Program-made: the position numbers and the translations under genes | Assembly (NCBI RefSeq): GCF_028389875.1 | Contig: NC_084671.1 | Location: 28,701,083-28,765,082, forward strand | Source: Rhea pennata | Lineage: Eukaryota > Chordata > Aves > Rheiformes > Rheidae | Direction of reading: 5' to 3' | DNA length: 64,000 nucleotides | Shown: positions 40,101-50,921 of the stretch, one piece after another | Layout of the letters: every line of letters begins with the position of its first letter | Position numbering within the stretch: the first letter of the stretch is position 1 | The notes under the pieces: generated by a model | The model's database searches: none | Seen by the model: only the letters and a program-made list of their open reading frames with translations | Told to the model about the DNA's origin: nothing

Positions 40101-41825
40101 GGAGTGCTACCCTCATACATGAGAAAAGGCTCTGAAGTTAGCAATTGCAGATCAGAAAAAGTGAGTTTAGCGCTACAGCAAATGAGGAAACAATGTTAGG
40201 AGTTATCAGGAATAATGAAGAAAATGGAAATTCTCATTCTGCTAACTTGATGAATCCATAATGCATAGCTCAAACACCGTTTTCACGGTCCCTCTAAAGC
40301 AAAAAAAGTATAGTTGAGACCTAGAAAAATTACAGTGAGAAGTGAAGAGTGGGCAGAAGGGCTGAATTGGAGATCTGAAGCCGCTTCTGTGTGCGATTAG
40401 GCTAATATTCTTGTTGGGAAGTAGATGGCAGAAGGCAAGGTAAGGAACTTATATAGATGGCAAGGTGAATAGGAAACTACAAAAGAAGAAGCAGGTCATA
40501 TCTAACAAAGTTAATAGGTGGCAGATTTCAAACGGAAAAGGTATTTTCAACACAGTCTGTAAGTTGTAGAACTCACTGGCGTGGAATTTTGTGCATGCCA
40601 AAAGTAGAGACGAGCTCAAAAATGCTGAGACATGATCACAGACAAAGTAAAACTCAAAAGTAAAACTCACCAGTGCTCGCTAAACACAAAAATAAGATTT
40701 TTTTGGTTTAGAAAGTTCCAAAGATGAAGTTTGGTAGAAATTGAGAGAGTATCACACAATTGTGTGTGCACCTGGATCTTGTGCTTTTGCACACGTCTCC
40801 TAGGAGCCAGTGTTTGGAATGCAGGCTGGTTAGATGGACTTTTTGGTCTGTCCTCGCAGAAGGCAACCGTCAAGCCTCCGAGTATGGTCTTACTGGCTAT
40901 CAAAATCCAAAAAATAACCAGAAAAGGGATGAAAAGAGTCATTATTCCAAGGAATGTGAAGAAAGACGTGGTAAACGTCTCACAACTTTAACGTTTTGTT
41001 CTTGTGCTTAAATTTTTAGCCTATGATATTTGAAGTGTAGATGCACGAAAGCAACTAAAACCACTTCAGTAGTGAGGTTGACTTCCCGTCTGTCAGGCAG
41101 TTTTGTACTGTAAAAGAATTTCTAGGTGTTGTACATGTGGCATGGCTGAACTAATCTCAATAGCTGAGTTACGTGATTACACTATATTTAAAGATTCCAG
41201 TGCTCTAAAATAAACTTGTAAGAATTCAAACATTTTTGATAATGCATGTGTCTCCTTAGATGGTTTGCCTGTAACACGTGCTTCCACATAGTCATTACTA
41301 GCAAGGGAGTCAAGAAATAATCCTGACAGGTTGTTTCCAACAGATAGAGGTGCAGTTGGAAGGACATAAACACGATCCTGCTTGTCTTCTGACTTCTAAC
41401 TATGTTAGAAGCGATGTTTGTTCAGCACTTCGACACCATAGGTTTTACATATTTAAGTTCAGAAAAAGCAAAGACTTCCATTTAGGGATGCTTAAACATA
41501 GGATCCTAAACTACAATAATAAAGCCTGTTCGTTTCAGTCTTTTCTTTCATTTCAGAAAATGAAACGAAACACCATAACCTGAGATTACTGCTCATCAGA
41601 TAAACTTAATACAAATGTGTGTGCATTCTTTAATATAAATAATTAAAAGTGTGGTGGTAATGAAGAATCATCCTCTGAGGCAAGACAAGGTTAAAGGCTT
41701 CTCCTGTGCCACTTTTCCAGCTTCGTCGCATGCAGGAGATGATTGCAAGAATGCAGGCACAGATGCAGATGCAGATGCAGAGTGGAGAGGGAGACAGCAG
41801 TGCAGTTCATGGACAGCATGTATAA
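25140..41825 (+). CDS. SEPT2: Septin 2, complete coding region in 11 exons
   Basis: Septin 2 is a GTP-binding filament-forming protein that pairs with septins 6 and 7 in hetero-oligomers at the cytokinetic furrow, stress fibres and ciliary base. Exons 25140-25148, 26529-26649, 29988-30074, 30933-31056, 32595-32729, 33053-33170, 35248-35349, 35665-35810, 37106-37189, 39768-39825 and 41721-41825 sum to 1,089 bp, giving 362 residues plus a stop (human is 361). Visible motifs: G1 P-loop GESGLGKST at 44-52, catalytic Thr78 in switch I, G3 DTPG at 101-104, G4 AKAD at 182-185, the septin unique element around 233-290 and a C-terminal coiled coil ending in Met-Gln repeats. Every junction is in phase. 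The start has A at -3. Unusual points are a TAGCAGCAG acceptor at exon 3 and a weak GTTGTC donor after residue 309. Confidence 0.97.
26529..26649 (+). CDS. SEPT2: SEPT2 exon 3
   Basis: This exon encodes residues 4-43 ([20 protein letters not shown] onward) and the first base of Gly44. The acceptor is TTTAG followed by CAGCAG, a tandem NAG arrangement. The donor is G|GTAAGG at 26650. It contains the polybasic stretch (HRKSVKKG) that binds phosphoinositides in septins. Confidence 0.95.
26650..29987 (+). other. SEPT2 intron 3
   Basis: A 3.3-kb AT-rich intron with no recognised repeat, RNA gene or exon-like frame. Confidence 0.7.
29988..30074 (+). CDS. SEPT2: SEPT2 exon 4 (P-loop)
   Basis: This exon encodes the remainder of Gly44 and [17 protein letters not shown] to about residue 72, carrying the G1 nucleotide-binding loop with Lys50 and Ser51. 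The acceptor is TTACAG and the donor is G|GTAAAC at 30075. The frame by chance stays open into the intron. Confidence 0.95.
30933..31056 (+). CDS. SEPT2: SEPT2 exon 5 (switch I and G3)
   Basis: This exon encodes residues 73-114, including catalytic Thr78 and the G3 motif DTPG at 101-104. The acceptor is TTTTAG after a T-rich tract; the donor is TG|GTATGT at 31057. Confidence 0.95.
31057..32594 (+). other. SEPT2 intron 5
   Basis: An intron containing a (TA)-rich microsatellite at 32324-32356. Nothing else recognised. Confidence 0.7.
32324..32356. repeat. TA-rich microsatellite
   Basis: An (AT)n run with a single TT interruption, in SEPT2 intron 5. Confidence 0.9.
32595..32729 (+). CDS. SEPT2: SEPT2 exon 6
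   Basis: This exon encodes residues 115-159, [16 protein letters not shown] through [12 protein letters not shown]. The acceptor is CTACAG and the donor is GG|GTAGGT at 32730. Both junction phases match the neighbours. Confidence 0.95.
33053..33170 (+). CDS. SEPT2: SEPT2 exon 7 (G4 motif)
   Basis: This exon encodes residues 160-198 with the guanine-specificity motif AKAD at 182-185. The acceptor is TTTTAG and the donor AGG|GTAAGT starts at 33171. The open frame continues by chance into the intron. Confidence 0.95.
33171..35247 (+). other. SEPT2 intron 7
   Basis: An AT-rich intron with a short (TTG) repeat at about 34256-34271. A 173-codon minus-strand open frame at 34452-34973 resembles no known protein and is treated as chance. 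Confidence 0.6.
35248..35349 (+). CDS. SEPT2: SEPT2 exon 8
   Basis: A phase-0 exon of 34 codons, residues 199-232, [20 protein letters not shown] with an acidic tail (DEDEDFKEQ). The acceptor is CTCAG and the donor is AAG|GTAAGA at 35350. Confidence 0.95.
35665..35810 (+). CDS. SEPT2: SEPT2 exon 9 (septin unique element)
   Basis: This exon encodes residues 233-280 and two bases of Ile281, including [20 protein letters not shown] and the start of the septin unique element. The acceptor is TTTCAG and the donor is AT|GTAAGT at 35811. Confidence 0.95.
35880..36038 (+). mobile_element. CR1 LINE 3' end fragment in SEPT2 intron 9
   Basis: A GAGATTGTGGAATCTCTGTG block, then GGTCTAGTTGGCCCTGACCTG, GATTGGACCAGATATGTTCTGGAGGGCC-like sequence and a terminal tandem ATTCAGTGATTCAGTG. 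The 8-bp tandem tail is the diagnostic CR1 end. It is 5'-truncated and diverged, inserted in plus orientation. Confidence 0.85.
36371..36409. repeat. T-rich low-complexity tract
   Basis: A T run interrupted by two G, in SEPT2 intron 9. Confidence 0.9.
36679..36702. repeat. Perfect 24-bp palindrome in SEPT2 intron 9
   Basis: Twelve bases (AACTCTTCTTTT) are followed immediately by their exact reverse complement, with no spacer. No adjoining repeat was recognised. Confidence 0.85.
37106..37189 (+). CDS. SEPT2: SEPT2 exon 10
   Basis: This exon encodes the end of Ile281 through two bases of Arg309: [18 protein letters not shown] to ERLKRGG. The acceptor is CTCCAG. The donor is GGCAG|GTTGTC, which keeps the frame but departs from consensus at +3 to +6. 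Read-through would add 18 codons and stop at 37245-37247. Confidence 0.9.
37190..39767 (+). other. SEPT2 intron 10
   Basis: An intron starting with a weak GTTGTC donor and a CT-rich repeat at 37261-37289. No other element recognised. Confidence 0.7.
39768..39825 (+). CDS. SEPT2: SEPT2 exon 11 (coiled coil start)
   Basis: This exon encodes the end of Arg309 and residues 310-328, [19 protein letters not shown], the charged beginning of the C-terminal coiled coil. The acceptor is CTTTAG and the donor is GAA|GTAAGA at 39826. Confidence 0.94.
40290..40640 (+). mobile_element. Ancient CR1/L3-like LINE 3' remnant
   Basis: The stretch around 40,490-40,640 follows the order of the older CR1/L3 ORF2 tail: a GGCAGATTTCAAAC block, a TATTTTCAACACAGTC block, then GTAGAACTCACTGGCGTGG and GCCAAAAGTAG. 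It has many substitutions and no open frame. The call rests on remembered consensus order, so boundaries are approximate. Confidence 0.45.
41721..41825 (+). CDS. SEPT2: SEPT2 exon 12, C-terminal codons and stop
   Basis: The acceptor TTCCAG ends at 41720. The exon encodes residues 329-362, [14 protein letters not shown], three Met-Gln repeats from an ATGCAG tandem, then [14 protein letters not shown] and the stop TAA at 41823-41825. A donor, TTTG|GTAAGA, follows at 41834, only 8 nt after the stop, so the 3' UTR is split. Confidence 0.95.
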   Translation, partial: LRRMQEMIARMQAQMQMQMQSGEGDSSAVHGQHV

Positions 41826-42978
41826 AGTCTTTGGTAAGATGTTCAAACAGCTGCCTAAAGGGTTCTTCTTTTAGTAATTTGTTAGTGATTGGTATTATGA
41901 GGTTTTGGAAAAAGATTTACAAGATCAGCCTGCATAGATTTCAGTCCTTGTGTTAATTTTTAATGTCTGTGTTTGTGAAGTGAAACGACCTGAAAGCCTA
42001 ACTAAATACGTGTGTAGGTGAAAATATATATACGTTCAAATTTTCCAGAAAGTCTATACAATGTGTATTGGTAAGAATTAGAGAAGGAGTTTTTAAAACT
42101 GTGTAAACAGGTGATTCTTAGACTCATGATGAAGTCATTGTTTCACTGTGACTGTTAATATATACAGGTTTTCAGTTTTCTAAGTGTATAAGTAAGAAGA
42201 CAGCTGATTTTTAGATTGTATTTCTCTGTCTCCTTTTACAGATTACTTTATACCCTGTTAAAGTAAACATTCTGGAGTTGAATTATGATGGTGTTATACC
42301 GGAGAGGATGCCTTTTACTCAACGTGTGACTTGGAGTTTACTTTAGAGTTTAACGTGGAAATGCATTGTGGTAACTTCTGTGATATGCATTTTGTAACAT
42401 GTAGTCAGTCAGTATTTTATATACTATACACATATGACTTTGTTTCTGCTTAGTAATTCTTCTATTGAGCTTGTTTTCAGTTTCCCATTGTATTAGGGGT
42501 ACAAAGTATACACTGAAACCTTTCTAGACTGACTTTGCATTAGTTGATTTTTACTTTTTTATATGGCTTATTAGTCCCCTGCTTTTAACTTCTTATTACA
42601 TTTAGAAATAAGCAACTGTCAGTGATGTCTTGTTTTAATAGTCACATTATTAGGGATTCCTGCAATGCTAATCTTAATTTTTTTTTTTTTTTTTTTTTTG
42701 TAGTGTTTACAGATTTGTGTCTGTGAGATATTCAGCCCTTTTTTGCTCCTGCTCAGTGCAACAGATGATTTCCTTGCCCTCTGTAATTATCTAACTAAAA
42801 TTCAGGCATGCCTTATGTCTCAACAAGAAGAGGAAATGCCTCTTTAAGGGGCACATTGTATTCTATGTGACAGGCATGATTTCCTTCAGATTTAACCTTG
42901 AGGGAGAGGTATCATCCTTATTGCTTGCCTTGTAGATGAACATAAATCAATGCTGTTATTTTCTGGCATCACTGTAGC

Positions 42979-43002
42979 AAATAAATAAATAAATAAATAA
43001 AA
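42979..43002. repeat. (AATA)n repeat in SEPT2 3' UTR
   Basis: Tandem AATA units create several overlapping AATAAA hexamers, which may or may not act as polyadenylation signals. Confidence 0.9.
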
Positions 43003-43604
43003 CCTAGAATAGTGCTGATATTGGTAAATGAAGTAAACCCCAAAGAGCAATTTTCTATACATAAATGTTTCCCATATTCAAAAGCACAATAAGTTATATA
43101 ATTCTTACTGAATTTTCATACTATTTTTAGGGTATTGCAAACAGTTAATATTAGTATACTAGCACACTTCTTTTAAAGTGAATTGTGCCTAATAAGATCA
43201 ATGCAAACTGTATTTTGAGGTCCTGCTCCAGCATGAAGTTAGCAGTATTACTTTCGAAGCGACTCTGATATGTCACATGCTTTTTTAAGCCAAAGTTAAC
43301 CTTCCTTAATACTAATAGTAAGGGAGACTTTTTCTGACCTTGGCTAGACTTTTTCCACATAGAACGGCTTGTATTGTTGCTGAAGCACGTAACTGCTGTA
43401 GTATACAGCTACATATGTGGTAGCTGATAAGGTAAACAACAATACACCATGTTTGGCTTTTCTACTGCCTCTGATAAAACCAGCAATCAGATTTCCTAAT
43501 GTGATCTGTTACAAAACATTGTTATCTGAACAGCTTATGAATAAATAGAATTACAACCTTTTTCTCTTTGCGCTCAGGTACAGTAGTGACCCCATATAAA
43601 TATG

Positions 43605-43614
43605 AATAAATAAA
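43605..43614 (+). terminator. Candidate SEPT2 polyadenylation signal (overlapping AATAAA pair)
   Basis: Two overlapping AATAAA hexamers, with T- and GT-rich sequence in the next 80 bases. Earlier candidates lie at 42979-43002 and 43540-43545. Confidence 0.35.
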
Positions 43615-46600
43615 TTTTTAACAGTCCTTTGAAAAAAGGAATAGGACTTATACAGTAAATGTATGTTTTCAGTGGTACTTAAGTGGCTAGATTAAATATC
43701 AACTTGCTTAGTAACTGAAATTTTTATCTTCCCAAAACTACTGTTTATGAATCTTTTTATATTTGAATCTTTTTAACAATATGAACCAAAATCCTCCATC
43801 ACAGGCTTTGCTAGGAAGCTCCAGTGCTCTTCTCCAAAGCAGTTATTCTCAAAGTTTTGCACCTTACTCATTCAGTCTTCCCTCACCATGACAAAGGTGA
43901 AAACAAGAATCTTTTTATATTTTTAGATACATAGAAGTATTAAGTCCTGTTTTGTCAAATAAGTACATACTAAACGTATTTAGAAATGCATGGTTTTTTT
44001 CCAAATTTTTGTCTCGCCTTTCCTAAACCACATGTAGAAAAAAAAAGCAATATTATCATTAAATAACATTCCACAGCACTTTACTACTTTTTAAATCTTT
44101 TGACACATTTTGTGAATCAATAGTCATAAATTTACTAAAAGAACTTAAATCATTAAGTGTTTTAGAAAGTCCCATACTGTTCATCAGTTGCAACAGCCCT
44201 GGTTTTGTTTTGACACTGCAGCATTTGTGTACTTTTAAGCTATTTGTCTGATATCTGTCAAATATCTTGGATATAGCATGCTCCAGGTGCTGTCCACTTT
44301 GCCAAGGAGAAAAACTCCATGACATTTCTGGCTTTGCATACAAGGTTAGTACAGTATTGTGAGCTGCAATAGTACTATGAACCAACCAGTACTTGAAGAA
44401 GAAACTGTGAAATCTAAAATATATGCAAAGGGGGATGAGTTGTACATGTAACCCTCTGTGTATGTTCATTTAATAGTCTCTTCCTGTTTTTTCTGCTTAT
44501 GGTAACATGGGAACAAAAGCAGGTTGTCCCTGCATTTAGTGCTGTATTATAGTTTGGTCACTACCTGTGGAACTGTTTTAGGCAATGTCTTATTCTTTCA
44601 AATAGTATGTATCTATTAAAACATTTCATCATGATGAAGTATTATGGCTGATTTTTATGCGAATAACTTTTGATTTACAAATTCTAGCAGGAGAAATATT
44701 TTCATGTGTTTTTCATTGGAGAAAGCAAGTTTATGGCACTTGCTGCCCTAACTGAAATGCTTAGGGTGGCTAATTGCTGCTTCTTTCCAAGTCTTTGGGG
44801 CAGTCATTCATAGGGTGTCTGACATCTCTGAAGATCTCTTTTCCCCCTTCACTTCTCTTATGATGCTCTTGCAAAGCTAATTGTTTCGTTCAGTGGTTTT
44901 ATGGCAAGATACCAAAGATGAGACCACCTTTCTCAGATAAACTCAGTTACTGGTAGGAGAAAGAGTTGGAACGAGAAGGTAGATGTTTGGTAGCTTGCTA
45001 AACTGGGCACAGTTTTTCTATTGCATCATTGTTACAGTTTCTATTTTAGGAGTCAATGCTTTTAAATTTGTAGAGCTTTATATTTGGTAGCTAGAATGAC
45101 TTGTTCTAGATGCAAAAATTTTACTGTTATATTATTTCTTATGTACTGCTGTTAGCCAAGACTATAATAAAAGTGCTAACATATGCATTTTTTCCTATAT
45201 GATTCCTTGTTGTAATCCACGTTAGCAATATTAGTTTGTGTTGATACGTTCTGAATATAAAGGAGAAATTTAGATCTGCCTGAAAGGGAAATGCGTTGGT
45301 GAAACTGCATAAAGTATAGCTATTAAATATTGCATGCTTCAAGGTTATAGGAACAGTGTATTTCCCTATGACTATTCCCAGAGCTCCTGAAGTTCTACCT
45401 ATGAGATACACCTTTTTCAGCGGCTCTCACAAAACTTTTGTGTCTCTTAATTATAACATTAGCCCAGAATGCAGCTACTTGTTGTGGGTGATGCTTTCAG
45501 TATAAGAGGACATCATGTTCTCCAGTGAACGCTGCTTAATTTCTGGAAACACACAAAGGGTGTTTGATCTTTGTACTAGACATTCCAAAATAATTTAGGA
45601 CTCTCAACTTTCTGGGAAACTACTTCAACCAGTCCTATAGCTGTTACAGATTAAGAGCACGAAGCTGTATCCTTGTCCTTGGATTCCTAAGGTAAACGTG
45701 AATAGCAGAGGATTTCATGGCAGTCCTTTGAATTTGAAATACGTCATTCCCATGCACCCTGATCTGGACAGCTCACTTTGGATTCCTGTGTCGCTGCTGG
45801 GAGGTGTCTGTTATGCAGTCATAGCATTCTACGTGGAGGGTAAGACTTCTGCGTGTTGTGAATCTTCATATATGGCTTTAAAGTACTTTGCTTCAAGTGT
45901 TTGGTATAGGACTGATACATTTAAAGAAGATTCATCTTTAGTCTGTGTTTCATGGACTTCAAATTCATGGAAAAAACTAATGAAAAAGAGTTGCACTAGA
46001 AGTTGCACAGTGTAATCATTCCTGGAAAACTTATTACAAAAAGTTTTCCAGGTTTTCTTACCAGGTATGCTGAATGCTACTCACATTAAAATGTTCCTTG
46101 GTACACTGGCTTACCATTGACAGTGCTAACAGGAATTCTCCGCTAATTAATTTTTGTAGGCAGCAGGTCAATGTACATGCTTGTACATTGGAACAAATCT
46201 TACTCTAACTCAAATTTGCATAAAGCAGAACTATCACATGGTTTTGGAGGAACTGGAGGGCATTTTTAGTATATGGCTATGGCAATATATTCAAAGTTTT
46301 TGTATGCAATAGCAGCTGAATATATTTGGATGCAAATTTTCTGTGTCACGGTTTTCTCTCATGCATGTGCATCTTTACCTTTTTTTTAGTTTTTTTCTCT
46401 GAATGCATTTCTCATCCAACTGTCCTTACACTTCTGTAAATATTTGTTCTCCATTCTTCTCTTGCCCTTTCCACCCCTTCTTCAACATACTTAAGATTAT
46501 TGTCTCTTGGTCATCTTTGTACCCTTCAATAGATTTCCTCTTCTGTCTTTAGATTCCTGCCTTTTCCTGATTCCTCCATTTTGTATCCTGCAAATTTCCA

Positions 46601-47589
46601 TCATTCCTCTCTTATTTCATCCACACCTTTGGGGTAATATTTTTCCTAGATTCCACTGTTCTGATTAGAATGACAGTAGGTTGCCTACAGTAGTGATCCC
46701 TTTTTCTGGACTTCAGAACAGAGTGGTTGTCGTTTGTTCCCTGGCCATCTTACTCTTCAGCAAGGAATGAGGAAAGAGATGATCTAGATCTTGTGTTCCT
46801 GTTTCAGGTCATTCTGAATATTAGGATGACTAGACTGGAGATCAGATTTACACCACTTGCTCCTAAGCTTTCCATTTAGTTGACACCTGTGGATAAATTA
46901 GTCATACCTCTCTCTCTGTAAACACTCTAATGACCTCAGAGAGAGATTTCTTTTCGGTTGCTTATTTGTCTATCTCGTGATGTTAGAAGAAAAGAATGTT
47001 TGGCATTTCATTAACAAACACTACTAGAAAGGACTATATTTAACCTCTCTTATTACAATGTACATGCACACTTTACTGTTCTGGGCAGCAATATCAAAAG
47101 ATCGAGTGCAAAAAGGGCTGGAGTGTTTTATTGCTTTACCTTCCAAGACAGCTGGAACATAGTAGGACATCTTCACAAGATTCTGAAGGAAATGAAGTTC
47201 AGGCTCATGAATGGTAATTTTGATGTCAGTTGAATCACTCCACTGTTAACTGCTGAGTTGACAGCGTGAGTGCAGATGAATGTACTGTCTTCAGCTGAAA
47301 TATCTTGCACCACATGGGGTTTACACTGTGGTTGAGCAGTTAAATATTGCGTGGATCTTGCTTTGTGAGTGCCTAGCGTGGAAGTGGCTGGAAGAGGGCC
47401 ACTTTGTGTCTCTGTTTCATTGGCACTTGGTGGCATTCTGATTCCCTTCCCCCAAAAGCTCAAGCCAACTCTTTTTTCTGTGTTTCTGTGGACATTTTGT
47501 AGTAGATCCCGAAATGTTGCATGCTTTATGAAAGTATCTGAAATAGAAAGTAAACAAGACTGTTAGTTATTGGTGATCTGGAGAATATC
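43615..47589. other. SEPT2 to FARP2 intergenic, left part
   Basis: AT-rich sequence without a recognised gene. It may include extended SEPT2 3' UTR. It holds perfect inverted repeats at 46021-46052 (12-bp arms) and 46169-46190 (9-bp arms). Confidence 0.5.
46021..46052. repeat. Perfect inverted repeat, 12-bp arms, 8-nt loop
   Basis: CCTGGAAAACTT at 46021-46032 is exactly complementary to AAGTTTTCCAGG at 46041-46052. About 120 bp further on, CAATGTACA (46169-46177) and TGTACATTG (46182-46190) form a second, smaller hairpin with a 4-nt loop. Confidence 0.85.
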
Positions 47590-48650
47590 CCAAAAAGTCA
47601 AGCAAAGGAAACAGGAGACCTTCAGGGCTGAACAAGGAGCTCCTGGCAAAATTTGAACAGAAGAAGGAGGAGTACAGAAGGTGGAAGCAGGGACAGGTTA
47701 CCTCAGAGGAATGTAGAGACATTTTCTGAGTATGCAGAGATGGGCCTAGGAAGGCCAAGACCCATCTAGAGTTGAATCTGGTGAAGGGATATCAAGGCCA
47801 ATGAGAAGAGCTGCTTTCAATCCATCATAGCAGAAGGAAGGCTAGGGGAAACATGGGCCCACTGCTAAATGGGGCAGGGGCTCTGGTGACCAAGGACACA
47901 GACAAAGCAGAGACCAAATGCTGCCTTTGCTTCAGTCTTTATCGGTAAGACTTGGCTCTCAGAAATCTGAGGCCCTGGAGACCAGAGAGAGAAAGTCTGG
48001 AGCAAGGAAGACTTTGCCTTAGGGGAGGAGAATTGGGCTTGGAATCACTTAAGCAAACTGGACATCTACAAGTCCAGGGGCCCTGATGGGACACACCCAT
48101 GAATGCTGAGGGAACTGGCCAATCTCACTGTAAGACCACTCTCAATCATCTTGGAAAGGTCCTGGCTATCAGGAGATGTGTCTGAGGACCAGAAGAAAGC
48201 GAATGTCACTACAGCCTTCAGAAAGGGCAAGAAGGAGCTCCCAGGGAATAACCAGCAGTCAGCCTCACCTCAGTCTCTGGGAAGGTGATGGAACAGCTAG
48301 TCCTGGAGACCATTGCCAAGCACATGAAGGACAGGAAGGTGATGAGGTGTCAGCATGGATTCACAAAGGGTAAATCACCTTTAACCAACTTGATAGCCTT
48401 CTAGGATGGAATAATGGTGCTGGGTAGATGAGAGGAGAGCACTGGCTGTTGTCTCCCTGGCTCCAGGAAGGCTTTTGACTGCTTCCAATCACATCCTCAT
48501 AGGCAAGCTGAGGAGATACATGCTAGGTGAGCAGTGAGGTGGATTGAAAAAATGGTCTAAATGGCAAAGCTCAGAGGGTTGTGATGAGTGGTGCAAAGTC
48601 TACTTGGAGAAGCTCGCAGTATACCCCAGGTGTCAAGGTCTAACACAGGG
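47590..48650 (+). mobile_element. CR1 LINE internal fragment (ORF2 reverse transcriptase), decayed
   Basis: Translated in shifting plus-strand frames, the stretch gives the order of CR1 ORF2: LNKELLAKF, a KSRGPDGTHP-like block, LRELANLTVRPLSII, SWLSGDVSEDQKKANVT, then [17 protein letters not shown] and [17 protein letters not shown]. In-frame stops and frame changes break it, for example a stop just before LRELAN and one after NLIAF. It is a dead copy in plus orientation with both ends missing. Confidence 0.85.
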
Positions 48651-50921
48651 TTCCTACTGGCAGAAGCTGTAAAAGGATTTTTGCAGTGGAAAGAAAGGTT
48701 TTATCTGGGTGAATAAAACATGCTATAATTGAACTTGCTGTAGAACTTTTCCTACAGGCAACAATTCCAATGTCCATGCTCTTTTAAGCGATAGTGGATT
48801 TCTTCAGAGACCTAAAATGAACATCTTTGCTAACTTACTAGTGCCTTAGAGCCCTTTTCCCAACATATTGATGGGAAATCCTCCACCTTTTTCTGGAGAT
48901 GGTTAATGGTGGTTCTGGATTGCAGTAAATCATCCTATTGGAGTCAGATTGCCTAGAAAGCAAAAGAGTGGGAATGCAATTCAGATTCCCAGCGAGACAG
49001 GTAATTTTCCCAAAGTCAGAGCAGCTGTTGGTATCACAGCTTTGTCCTCTTGGATTAGCTTCTCTGTGTGATAATCTGCTGCTAGAGCACATAGGCAGAC
49101 TTTACAGAGCACCATGTTCTTAAGGATATCTTCATCATCAAAAATGAGCTCTATTTTCCACTCGTGAATCCTGTTGATGTCAAGGTTGGAATGATGCTGA
49201 AGTCAGCCTGTTGTCACAGTAATCTGGTGAAAGCATGCACAGTGAAATCAAATTTGGTGTAATTCTGGGTCAAGTCCAGAACCTGGGACCAGAGGGAGCG
49301 CGAGGAGAAAGAAAAGGTTTGTCTAAGGAGCAGTTTGATGGCCAACTGTTGACAGTGCAGTCCAGAGGTGATAGGGCTGTCTGGGTCTGGCTCATAGCAA
49401 TTTGAAGGTGTGTCGAAGTTTCAGGTCTGTTGGGGAGTTTTTACAGTGTTTAGCTAGGCGAGATCATCTGATGTAGCTGTAACTTTGCAAGTTGAGTTTC
49501 GGTGCTTGAAATACAGTAGACAAATGAAGCTCCTTTCCGCCCATGGGAACAAGATCCTGTAAATCTAGCGAGACGGAGAAGGTGCCCAGCTATCTGAGAC
49601 GGAGAACAACATGATTTTCAGAAACTACCTCTGGCTAGAGCAGAGGCGGTGCTGCAGACTGCCTGTTCAGCTGTAAGAGGCAAGTCCCACGAGGCAAGGT
49701 GTGCAGTGCTTTGATTGCTGTGGGAAAGACAGAGCTCCTTCATAGAGACAGAATGAGGAGAGCTACTAACTCCGCTAAGCCTGGGGCTAACTTTGCTCAT
49801 TTTCTTTGAAACCTAGTATAAATGGCTTCGTAGAACGTGTGCTTAATTATTCACGCTCTAGTCTCAGTGCTCTTTGGATCTTTAACTTGGCACATAGCCA
49901 CTGTGCTGATGTAACTAGTGACTGACAGTTCAGATTTAACGTATGGCTCAGTCCCACCAGGTGTCCAAGTTGCCAGATACAAATTTCTGCTTAACCACAT
50001 AAGTTACGTGAAGTAAAGTAATGCCAGAAGGTCGGAGATATTTGAGTTATGTGACATGGCAGCCACTAGCAGCTTCCCAGTAGTGAGCTGTCTTGCTGGA
50101 AGTGCCTTGCTCTGGCAGCTCTCCCCTGTAGCTTATTGAGAAACAAACTAGGGCTGGTGGGGCAAGGAGAAAGGATCACCTCACCGTTGTAAGCTGATGC
50201 CAAAAGTTCCTGGGAAAATTCCTGCGTAGGAAGCAAACAGGCGCACCGAAGCTATGTGACGGTAACTCACCGTATTCTACCAAATAAGTAAATAAACACA
50301 CCCTGAGAGCTGATGCAAAACATTCGTTAAAACAGATACTGTGCTGCTTCAACAGTGTATATATTAAAAAAGGGGAAATGTTCTGGACAAAGCATTTTAA
50401 TGTTGACAAGCCCACTCCTGCACCTCATAATTTGCAATTCTTCTGTCGTTTTAATGGCTTTTCTTTTTCATTCATTTTTACTTTTGAGAAGCTTTTCCAT
50501 TATGGAGAGCTTAAAGCCCAGGTCTAATCCTTCCTGTAGCAGTACTTGCCCAAAGTTCAGAGCTTTTCTTTTCCTAAAGAAAATACATGGTTTGGATCTG
50601 CAGTGGTCTCTTAGTGAAGCAGTTAGCTTGCTGACTAGTGCTCTATTTGGAAAGTTTATACTCAAAGCAAGAAAACTGGTTTCAATCCTCCTTTTGTGAC
50701 CAGCAAAATAGGTTCATGCTAGCTACTTTTTCTTCTTTGAAATACAGAAAAAGCGTTGCAAGAACAGGAGTGCATCTGTAATGTTAATATGTGGCTCATG
50801 CCAAGGCATTATTAATATTTCACCAAGACTCATGAGAACAGAGGTGATCATCTTTTCTTGTCAGAATTGCAGAGCATAGGGAGTGGGAGCATTGATTTTT
50901 GCTATTTTTTTTTCTCCCCAG

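Larger units (their letters stand above)
42242..43614 (+). other. SEPT2: SEPT2 3' UTR terminal exon (3' end approximate)
   Basis: A CCTTTTACAG acceptor ends at 42241 after a pyrimidine-rich tract and pairs with the donor at 41834. The sequence downstream has no coding potential. AATAAA signals occur inside an (AATA) repeat at 42979-43002 and at 43540-43545, 43605-43610 and 43609-43614. Which is used cannot be told, and the transcript could run on to a signal near 45,166. Confidence 0.5.

Noticed and set aside
41651-41956. 101-codon frame over the last SEPT2 exon
   Set aside because: It is the wrong frame of exon 12; the septin frame has the correct phase, acceptor and stop.
44059-44469. 136-codon minus-strand frame downstream of SEPT2
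   Set aside because: I considered a decayed DNA-transposon transposase, but no diagnostic motif or terminal repeats were seen.
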